Source of the DNA: an uncultured Pelagibacteraceae bacterium
GTDB taxonomy: Bacteria; Pseudomonadota; Alphaproteobacteria; Pelagibacterales; Pelagibacteraceae
DNA length: 64,000 nt
NCBI GenBank assembly: GCA_902601705.1
Contig: CACKNV010000001.1
Coordinates: forward strand, 186,001-250,000
Reading direction: 5' to 3'
The position numbers and the translations under genes are program-made. Shown one piece after another: positions 57,504-64,000 of the stretch (its first letter is position 1; every line of letters begins with the position of its first letter). The notes below the pieces were generated by a model, which had not been told where the DNA came from, did not search any database, and worked only from the letters and a program-made list of their open reading frames with translations.

Positions 57504-58394
57504 ATGAATATATTTGATTGCTTCATGTATAATGATGAAGACCTTTTATTAGATTTAAGGCTTAATCACCTGAGTAAATTTGTTAAAAAGTTCGTTATAG
57601 CAGAGGCTACTTACACTCATAACGGAGCAAAAAAAAAATTAAATTTTGATATCAATAAATTCAAAAAATTTAAAGATAAAATAATATATTTAATTGTAGA
57701 GGATCAGCCAAAAAACATATTACAATTTAATGCTGATGATACTGAAAGTAGAAAAGGAGAAAAACTTATCTTAAATGGTATGGCGAGAGATTATTTTCAA
57801 AGAGAATATTTAGCAAGAGGATTGATCAAAGCTGACGATGAAGACTTAATATTAATTAGTGATCTTGATGAAATTCCTAATTTGGATAGCCTAGATTTTA
57901 ATAATATTAAAAATAATATTATTATATTTGAACAAAAAATATTCTATTACAAACTTAATCTTCATTATGATGAATTATTATGGCAGGGCACAAGAGGTTC
58001 AAAAAATAAAAATTTAATTTCTCCTCAATGGCTAAGAAATCTTAAAGGAAAAAATTATCCTAAATGGAGAATTGATACCTTTTTTTCAAAAAAAAAATAT
58101 TCTAACTTAGTATTTGTGCAAGATGGAGGTTGGCATTTTACATGTCTGAAATCACCTGAAGAATTAGAAAAAAAATTAAATAATTTTGCACATCACTTTG
58201 AATTTAAAGAGAGTGGACTAAATATAGATGATATAAAAAGATTCATTGCTGAAAAAAGAGTTATTTACGATTATAAAGCAGATCAAAAACAATATAAATG
58301 GTCAGGTAAATCTATTCTTAAAAAAATTGACTCAAAATTATTACCAAACTATGTGTTTAATAATTTAAGCAAATACTTGGAATGGTTAGATTAA
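57504..58394 (+). CDS. Glycosyltransferase family 17-like protein
   Basis: The 296-residue protein resembles GT17 glycosyltransferases (beta-1,4-N-acetylglucosaminyltransferase group). It starts with MNIFDCFMYNDEDLLLDLRL, then EATYTHNG, and holds a DxD-type donor motif in SDLDE (119-123). The late motif is DGGWHFTCLKSPEELEKKL, with the conserved Gly-Gly-Trp-His-Phe. There is no signal peptide or membrane span, so it is cytoplasmic. It is divergent from the fusion gene with a 53-bp gap, which suggests a shared role in decorating a surface glycan or protein. A terminator follows it. Confidence 0.8.
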   Translation: MNIFDCFMYNDEDLLLDLRLNHLSKFVKKFVIAEATYTHNGAKKKLNFDINKFKKFKDKIIYLIVEDQPKNILQFNADDTESRKGEKLILNGMARDYFQREYLARGLIKADDEDLILISDLDEIPNLDSLDFNNIKNNIIIFEQKIFYYKLNLHYDELLWQGTRGSKNKNLISPQWLRNLKGKNYPKWRIDTFFSKKKYSNLVFVQDGGWHFTCLKSPEELEKKLNNFAHHFEFKESGLNIDDIKRFIAEKRVIYDYKADQKQYKWSGKSILKKIDSKLLPNYVFNNLSKYLEWLD

Positions 58395-58424
58395 ATTAAG
58401 CTAGTGAGTGCTTAATTCTTTTTT
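58394..58424 (+). terminator. Intrinsic terminator of the GT17 gene, inside the lon 3' end
   Basis: A perfect 8-bp stem (AATTAAGC 58394-58401, GCTTAATT 58410-58417) with an 8-nt loop is followed by C and six Ts on the plus strand. It begins at the last base of the GT17 stop region and covers the last codons of lon on the other strand. Confidence 0.6.
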
Positions 58425-60785
58425 CAATTTGTCTTTTTTTGAAATTTGATCTACTTCCACCCATTCAACTCTTTTTAATGGTTTCGTCAAAGCAACTTTT
58501 AATACTTCATCAACATTTTTCACAGTAATTATCTCAATAGAGTCCAAAACAGTTTTGGGAACTTCAATTAAATCTTTTTTATTTTCGATCGGTATTAAAA
58601 CTTTTTTAATTCCAGCTCTATGTGCAGCTAATAATTTTTCTTTTAATCCACCAATAGGGAGAACTAACCCTCTTAAAGTTATCTCTCCAGTCATAGCAAC
58701 ATTTTTATTAACTGGTATTTCAGTTATTGCAGAAATAATTGACGTAACCATTCCTATACCGGCCGAAGGCCCATCTTTTGGTGTTGCACCCTCTGGTACG
58801 TGAATGTGAAAGTCTTTTTTATCAAATATTGGAGGAATTATTCCATAATCTAAGCTCTTTGATCTAATATAAGATTTTGCTGCTTTAACGGACTCTTGCA
58901 TAACATCACCTAATTTTCCTGTAATTTGCATTTTACCTTTTCCTGGCATAACGGCAGACTCTATTTTTAAAATTTCACCACCTACTTCTGTCCATGCTAA
59001 TCCTGTTACTACTCCAACTCTATTTTCCTCCTCTATTTCACCATACTTAAATTTCTCAACGCCTAAAAGATCTTTAAGGTCTTTTTCATTTATCGGGTTA
59101 TTAACTTTTTCTTTGTTGTCTATTTTTTTTACTAACTTTCTTCCAATTTTAGAAATTTCTCTTTCTAAATTTCTAACACCAGACTCTCTAGTGTAATGTC
59201 TTATGATTTTTCTATTAATATTTTCATCAATAGTCCATTCTTCTTCTTTCAAACCATTATTCTTACTCTGATTAGGTATCAGGAACTTTTGAGAAATATT
59301 AACTTTTTCATCTTCTGTATATCCGGAAAGCCTAATTACTTCCATCCGGTCCAATAAAGGGGGAAGTATGTTAAGTGTATTTGCTGTTGTGACAAACATC
59401 ACATCAGATAAATCATAATCAACTTCTAAGTAATGATCATTAAATTCCTTGTTCTGCTCTGGGTCAAGAGCTTCAAGTAATGCTGATGAAGGATCACCTC
59501 TATAGTCATTACCAACTTTGTCAATCTCATCCAAAAGAAAAAGAGGATTTTTTGTTCCAGCTTTTTTCATCATTTGAATAATTTTTCCTGGAAGCGATCC
59601 AATATAAGTTCTTCTGTGACCTCTAATTTCTGCTTCATCTCTTATTCCTCCTAAAGAAATTCTTATAAATTTTCTATTAGTCGCTTTTGCTATCGATTTT
59701 CCTAAGGATGTTTTACCTACTCCAGGAGGGCCCACTAAGCACAAAATTGGACCTTTCATTTTTTGAATTCTTTTTTGTACTGCCAAAAACTCTATAATTC
59801 TCTCTTTTACTTTTTCCAATCCGTAGTGATCTTCATCAAGAATTTTCTGAGCATTCTTTAAATCAGAGTTTATTTTAGATTTATTAGACCAAGGTAATTC
59901 TGTCATCCAATCTAAGTAATTTCTTACTACTGTTGCCTCAGCAGACATCGGACTCATAGATTTTAATTTCTTCAATTCTGACATACATTTCTCCCTAGCA
60001 AGTTTGGGCATTTTTGCATCAGTGATAGCTTTAGACAATGACGTTAATTCATCTTTGCCCTCGTCAATCTCCCCTAATTCTTTTTGAATAGCTTTTAATT
60101 GTTCATTTAGATAGTACTCTCGTTGAGTTTTTTCCATTTGATTTTTAACTCTTCCTCTAATTTTTTTTTCTACAGAGAGTACGCTTGTTTCTTTTTCAAT
60201 AAGTTGGTGTATTTTTTCTAACCTTTTTTTAAGATCAATGATTTCAAGTAATTCCTGCTTTTCAAATATTTGAATATTTAAATTTGAGGATATGTTATTA
60301 GCTATCTGAATTGGATCTTTCAAATTTTTAAGATTGCTCGATCCATCGTTTAAATCTTTTTTGCTTAAAACCTGAAGCCTATCAAATTTCTTAATTAAGC
60401 CTAAAGCTAGATTTTCAAGATCTTGTGAATTGTTTTGATCCTCAACTATTTCAACTTCACAAGTTAAATGATTTTTACTACTTTCGTTATATTTTAAAAT
60501 TTTAATTCTTTTTTCACCTTCAACTAAAACCTTTACTGTTCCGTCTGGAAGCTTCAATAATTGTAAAACCTTACTTAAGCAACCATACTGGTAGAGATCT
60601 TTACTAGTTGGATCATCTATTTCTGAATTTTTTTGTGTTACTAAAACTATAGATTTATCAGTCTTCATTACTTCTTGGAGTGCTTTTATTGATTTTTCTC
60701 TTCCAACAAATAATGGTACTACCATAGATGGGAAAATTACTATATCTCTCAATGGGAGAAGCGGTTTTAAATAGGAAGCTTTCAT
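58401..60785 (-). CDS. lon: ATP-dependent protease Lon
   Basis: Lon degrades misfolded and regulatory proteins. The 794-residue LonA has the N-terminal domain (LPLRDIVIFPSMVVPLFVGR), a coiled region, AAA+ with Walker A GPPGVGKTSLG and Walker B LFLLDEIDK, and the protease domain with the catalytic Ser in PKDGPSAG and the Lys further on (PIGGLKEKLLAAHRAGIKKV). It follows clpX by 50 bp. In most alphaproteobacteria hupB follows lon; here the surface-glycan genes follow. Confidence 0.97.
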   Translation of the reverse strand: MKASYLKPLLPLRDIVIFPSMVVPLFVGREKSIKALQEVMKTDKSIVLVTQKNSEIDDPTSKDLYQYGCLSKVLQLLKLPDGTVKVLVEGEKRIKILKYNESSKNHLTCEVEIVEDQNNSQDLENLALGLIKKFDRLQVLSKKDLNDGSSNLKNLKDPIQIANNISSNLNIQIFEKQELLEIIDLKKRLEKIHQLIEKETSVLSVEKKIRGRVKNQMEKTQREYYLNEQLKAIQKELGEIDEGKDELTSLSKAITDAKMPKLAREKCMSELKKLKSMSPMSAEATVVRNYLDWMTELPWSNKSKINSDLKNAQKILDEDHYGLEKVKERIIEFLAVQKRIQKMKGPILCLVGPPGVGKTSLGKSIAKATNRKFIRISLGGIRDEAEIRGHRRTYIGSLPGKIIQMMKKAGTKNPLFLLDEIDKVGNDYRGDPSSALLEALDPEQNKEFNDHYLEVDYDLSDVMFVTTANTLNILPPLLDRMEVIRLSGYTEDEKVNISQKFLIPNQSKNNGLKEEEWTIDENINRKIIRHYTRESGVRNLEREISKIGRKLVKKIDNKEKVNNPINEKDLKDLLGVEKFKYGEIEEENRVGVVTGLAWTEVGGEILKIESAVMPGKGKMQITGKLGDVMQESVKAAKSYIRSKSLDYGIIPPIFDKKDFHIHVPEGATPKDGPSAGIGMVTSIISAITEIPVNKNVAMTGEITLRGLVLPIGGLKEKLLAAHRAGIKKVLIPIENKKDLIEVPKTVLDSIEIITVKNVDEVLKVALTKPLKRVEWVEVDQISKKDKLKKELSTH

Positions 60786-60835
60786 ATTGCAATTATATGG
60801 CGATTAATACACTAATTTCAAGAAACAAATTTAAT

Positions 60836-62089
60836 TTAAGCAACTGATGTTGATGACTTTTTACCATATGTGACAATGGGTTCGGAATCGCCTTTTGCAG
60901 CGGCGTTATCCACCGTAACTTTTATTACATTTTCCATATCTGGCAATTCAAACATTGTTTTTAATAAAATATTTTCAAGAATTGACCTTAACCCCCTCGC
61001 ACCAGTTTTTTTTGAAATAGCTTTCTTTGCTATCTCTGAAATTGCATCATCATTAAATTCAAGTTCGACATCCTCAAATTCAAACAGCCTTTGATATTGT
61101 TTGATCAAAGAGTTTTTAGGTTCTTTCAAAATTTCAATTAAAGACTTTTCATCTAAATCATCTAGTGTCGCGATTATTGGCATCCTTCCAATAAACTCAG
61201 GTATTAAACCATATTTAATTAAATCTTCGGGCTCCAAAAGCTTCATAATTTCAGATAATGGTTGCTCTTTATAATTTTTTACTTTAGCTCCAAAGCCAAT
61301 TGAACTTCCTTTGCCTCTGCTGTCTATTAATTTGTCTAATCCAGCAAAAGCGCCTCCACAAATAAATAGAATATTAGTGGTATCAACTTGTAAAAATTCT
61401 TGTTGAGGATGTTTTCTACCGCCTTGAGGAGGTACACTCGCAACTGTGCCTTCCATTATCTTCAAAAGCGCTTGCTGAACTCCTTCACCGGAAACATCTC
61501 TTGTTATTGATGGATTTTCAGATTTTCTACTAATTTTATCCACCTCATCAATATAAACAATTCCTCTTTGAGCTTTCTCTACATTGTAATCAGCAGCTTG
61601 TAATAATTTTAAAATAATGTTCTCTACATCTTCACCAACATAGCCAGCTTCTGTGAGAGTTGTTGCATCAGCCATTGTAAAAGGAACGTCTAAAATTCTT
61701 GCTAGAGTTTGAGCTAATAAAGTTTTTCCGCAACCAGTTGGTCCTACAAGAAGAATATTTGATTTTGATAATTCAATATCTTTGTTATTCTTAGTTTCGT
61801 GGTTAAGTCTTTTATAATGATTGTGTACTGCGACTGATAATATTTCTTTTGCAAATTTTTGTCCAATTACATAATCATCTAAAACTGCACAAATTTCTTT
61901 AGGCGAAGGCACACCATCTTGATGTTTAACTAAAGAACTTTTATTTTCTTCTTTAATTATGTCCATACAAAGCTCCACACACTCATCGCAAATAAAAACT
62001 GTTGGCCCTGCAATAAGTTTTCTTACTTCGTGTTGGCTTTTTCCGCAGAAGGAGCAATACAAAATATTTTTATTGTTTTTTTCTGACAT
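60836..62089 (-). CDS. clpX: ClpX ATPase subunit
   Basis: ClpX unfolds substrates for ClpP. The 417-residue protein has the N-terminal zinc finger ([16 protein letters not shown]), Walker [13 protein letters not shown], Walker [11 protein letters not shown], the GYVGEDVE pore loop and the IGFGAKV ClpP-docking loop. In alphaproteobacteria ClpXP degrades CtrA and other cell-cycle regulators; whether that holds here cannot be seen. Confidence 0.97.
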   Translation of the reverse strand: MSEKNNKNILYCSFCGKSQHEVRKLIAGPTVFICDECVELCMDIIKEENKSSLVKHQDGVPSPKEICAVLDDYVIGQKFAKEILSVAVHNHYKRLNHETKNNKDIELSKSNILLVGPTGCGKTLLAQTLARILDVPFTMADATTLTEAGYVGEDVENIILKLLQAADYNVEKAQRGIVYIDEVDKISRKSENPSITRDVSGEGVQQALLKIMEGTVASVPPQGGRKHPQQEFLQVDTTNILFICGGAFAGLDKLIDSRGKGSSIGFGAKVKNYKEQPLSEIMKLLEPEDLIKYGLIPEFIGRMPIIATLDDLDEKSLIEILKEPKNSLIKQYQRLFEFEDVELEFNDDAISEIAKKAISKKTGARGLRSILENILLKTMFELPDMENVIKVTVDNAAAKGDSEPIVTYGKKSSTSVA

Positions 62090-62106
62090 ATCGAATCAAT
62101 ATTAAT

Positions 62107-62135
62107 AATATAAAACTCTGCTTATCACTTAGCAA
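62107..62135 (-). promoter_or_regulatory. Candidate clpX promoter
   Basis: Minus-strand TTGCTA (62130-62135; 4 of 6) and TATATT (62107-62112; 5 of 6) are spaced by exactly 17 bp in the 79-bp gap between clpP and clpX. This would give clpX its own promoter besides readthrough from clpP. Confidence 0.35.
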
Positions 62136-62168
62136 GTTGAAGTTGTAAAGTGAGCTATATATAGTGTG

Positions 62169-62780
62169 TTATTTACGTTTTTCCACAACAGAGTCTATTA
62201 ACCCAAATTTTTTTGCATCTTCCGCTGTCATGAAATTGTCTCGCTCTAAAGCCTCTGAAATTTCTTCAATAGATTTGCCAGTGTGCTTAGCGTAAATTTT
62301 ATTAAGTCTTTCTTTAAGTGATAAAATTTCTTTAGCATGAATTTGAATGTCTGTTGCTTGACCTTGAAAACCTGCTGATGGTTGGTGTACCATTATTCTA
62401 GAGTTAGGTAGAGAATATCTTTTTCCCTTTTCCCCTGCAGCCAGAAGAAATGATCCCATCGATGATGCTTGACCGATACAAAGGGTTGATACAGGTGAAT
62501 TTATATATTGCATGGTATCATAAATCCCTAAGCCTGCGGTTACTAACCCACCTGGACTATTTATATAAAAATTTATTTCTTTCTTTGGGTTTTCTGACTC
62601 TAGAAATAATAATTGAGCCGTCACTAGAGACGCCACAGCGTCGTTAACCGGACCTACTAAAAAGACTATTCTTTCTTTAAGAAGTCTTGAATAGATATCA
62701 TATGCCCTTTCTCCTTTGCTTGTTTGCTCAACAACCATTGGGATAAGACTATTCATTTTTTCTTCTAATTCGCGACTCAT
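62169..62780 (-). CDS. clpP: ClpP protease subunit
   Basis: ClpP is the peptidase barrel of ClpXP. I start it at the ATG at 62780 ([19 protein letters not shown]), because the longer frame begins at TTG; the product is 203 residues. The catalytic Ser (GQASSMGSF) and His ([13 protein letters not shown]) are in place, with the [23 protein letters not shown] core segment. It is followed by clpX, as usual. Confidence 0.95.
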   Translation of the reverse strand: MSRELEEKMNSLIPMVVEQTSKGERAYDIYSRLLKERIVFLVGPVNDAVASLVTAQLLFLESENPKKEINFYINSPGGLVTAGLGIYDTMQYINSPVSTLCIGQASSMGSFLLAAGEKGKRYSLPNSRIMVHQPSAGFQGQATDIQIHAKEILSLKERLNKIYAKHTGKSIEEISEALERDNFMTAEDAKKFGLIDSVVEKRK

Positions 62781-62802
62781 AGTCGTTTTATACAACTATT
62801 GA

Positions 62803-64000
62803 TTACTTTTTACTAATTTTTTTTGATTTTATCTTATTTTTTTCTGCTGGCGTGGTTTTAGATTTCTTAATATCTATATTAGGTTTGTTAAATTCAGCAA
62901 TTATTTTTTCAGCTTCTTTTGTGCTAATTTCTTTAGATGTAAGATTAATTTTTGATTTAATTAAATCTATAATTTTTTCCTCATACAGAGAGCCCTTTAA
63001 ACTTTGAGATGCACTTGGGTTTTTTTGGTAATATTCAAGAACCATTTTCTCTTGACCAGGCATTCCTTTTATTTGCTTTTGAATTTCGTTTCTAACTTCA
63101 TCATCAGAAACTTTTAAATTATTTTTCTCACCATATGCATTCAGCAGCAATCCAAGCTTTATTCTAGATTTTGCTAGTTTTTCATTATTGGATTTGTGCT
63201 TTTCTTTTTCCTCTGGTTTTAAATTTTTAGTCATGATCAATAATTCTTGATCGATTAAGTTTTGCGGTAAATCTACTTGATGGCTCTTCTCAATTTGATC
63301 TAATATTTCTTTTTTAGTAATCGAATTTAATGCCTGTGAATATTGGCTCCCAATTTGTTTTTCAATTAAGGATTTTAAATCTTTAATATCTTTCGCTCCC
63401 ATTAATTTAGCAAAATTATCATCAATTTTATTAATCTTTGGTTTTTTTACATTTAAAATTTTACACTGAAATTTTGTTTTTTTGTTTGCGAGTTCTTTTT
63501 TCGGATGATTAGCCGGAAGTGTAGCCTGTAATATTTTTGTATCGTTTTTTTTAACTCCAATCAATTGATTGTCGAAACCCTTTAAGAATAGGTCTTTTCC
63601 TAACTCTAACTGGACGCCCTTTCCTTCACTCCCATCAAATTTATTACCATCAACTGTAGCGGAATAATCAAAAGTTACTTGGTCTCCATTTACTGCTTTC
63701 TCATTTTCATTTTTTTCTTCAAACAGTTTATTTTGAATTGCGATTTCTTCTAATTTTTCCTCAATAACTTTATTTTCAATTTTTACTTTAAAACTTGTAG
63801 CTTTAAATTTTTCAAAGCTTTTTAAAGTTACACTTGGCAAACAATCAATCTGAAGTTCATAGGTTAGATCTTTTCCTTCACCAAACTGTTTTAAGTCTAT
63901 TTTTGGTTGACCTGCAACTTTTAATTTTTTTTCATCAATTGCTTTTGATGTAGTTTCTCTTAAAATCTTATCTACTACCTCTCCATATATAGATTTGCCA
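62803..64000 (-). CDS. tig: Trigger factor (5' end outside the window)
   Basis: Trigger factor is the ribosome-bound chaperone. The frame stays open to the right edge, so the N-terminus is cut off. Visible are part of the ribosome-binding domain (the YGEVVDKIL segment), the FKBP-like domain (GDQVTFDYSATVDGNKFDGSEGKGVQLELGK) and the C-terminal helical arms, then a Lys-rich tail. A start at 63840 suggested by open-frame calling is only an internal TTG. It precedes clpP, as in most proteobacteria. Confidence 0.95.
   Translation of the reverse strand, partial: GKSIYGEVVDKILRETTSKAIDEKKLKVAGQPKIDLKQFGEGKDLTYELQIDCLPSVTLKSFEKFKATSFKVKIENKVIEEKLEEIAIQNKLFEEKNENEKAVNGDQVTFDYSATVDGNKFDGSEGKGVQLELGKDLFLKGFDNQLIGVKKNDTKILQATLPANHPKKELANKKTKFQCKILNVKKPKINKIDDNFAKLMGAKDIKDLKSLIEKQIGSQYSQALNSITKKEILDQIEKSHQVDLPQNLIDQELLIMTKNLKPEEKEKHKSNNEKLAKSRIKLGLLLNAYGEKNNLKVSDDEVRNEIQKQIKGMPGQEKMVLEYYQKNPSASQSLKGSLYEEKIIDLIKSKINLTSKEISTKEAEKIIAEFNKPNIDIKKSKTTPAEKNKIKSKKISKK

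Noticed and set aside
62803-63840. A trigger factor start at 63840
   Set aside because: The codon there is an internal TTG; the frame continues with recognisable trigger factor sequence to the window edge, so the gene is partial.

Overview
The window is a gene-dense, strongly AT-rich stretch of an alphaproteobacterial chromosome. Most genes are separated by 0-20 bp or overlap by 1-19 bp. Gene content (nuoA-N, cis-acting trp genes, a Raetz lipid A set with LpxI, an exported MsrB, alphaproteobacterial ProS, CoaX, RNase J and DUF1467) together with the extreme compaction points to a free-living streamlined marine lineage of the SAR11/Pelagibacterales type. This assignment is inference from content and composition; no 16S gene is present.

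Layout. (1) 1-6902: the 3' end of a cinA-like gene on the plus strand, then a minus-strand run tpiA-secG-pyrG-kdsA-eno-ftsB-lipA-ratA-small membrane protein (listed in transcription order). (2) 6966-15155: a plus-strand run ppiD-like, trpEGDC, lexA (with a textbook alphaproteobacterial LexA box), gltX and a RecB/Cas4-like nuclease coupled to gltX. (3) 15160-16562: a Pro-Glu repeat membrane protein, an exported msrB and a 41-codon ORF. (4) 16545-53953: an unbroken minus-strand run of 37 genes. In transcription order it is nuoABCDEFGHIJKLMN, birA, coaX, rnj, DUF1467, proS, lolC, lolD, dnaE, then (after the only internal gap of more than 100 bp, a structured leader) rpsB, tsf, frr, uppS, cdsA, dxr, bamA, ompH, lpxD, fabZ, lpxA, lpxI, a PQQ-type sugar dehydrogenase, lpxB and a histone-deacetylase-like amidohydrolase. 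(5) 54117-54286: tRNA-Asp(GTC) and tRNA-Val(TAC). (6) 54387-58424: an accessory patch with a zinc-ribbon membrane protein, an 850-residue three-domain sugar-modification fusion and a GT17-type glycosyltransferase. (7) 58401-64000: lon, clpX, clpP and tig (tig runs off the right edge).

The genes form coherent blocks: respiratory complex I; lipid A and outer-membrane biogenesis (lpx, fabZ, bamA, ompH, lolCD, kdsA, dxr/uppS isoprenoid steps); translation and replication (rpsB, tsf, frr, proS, gltX, dnaE); tryptophan synthesis; and the tig-clpP-clpX-lon proteostasis set. Almost the whole window follows gene order widely conserved in Alphaproteobacteria, but with several conserved members missing from their usual slots (pyrH, rseP, hupB, comEC, gltA, and the pdh genes next to lipA). 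I found no CRISPR array, insertion sequence or prophage. The least ordinary items are the three-domain epimerase-cupin-C-methyltransferase fusion paired with a GT17 enzyme next to tRNA genes, the Pro-Glu repeat protein, the rpsB leader with a possible pseudoknot that sequesters the ribosome-binding site, and the gltX-coupled nuclease. I saw no complete new system; the sugar-modification pair is the best candidate for new biology. Several start codons were revised on ribosome-site evidence (lexA, lpxB, lpxD, nuoB, nuoF, nuoG, nuoK, clpP).
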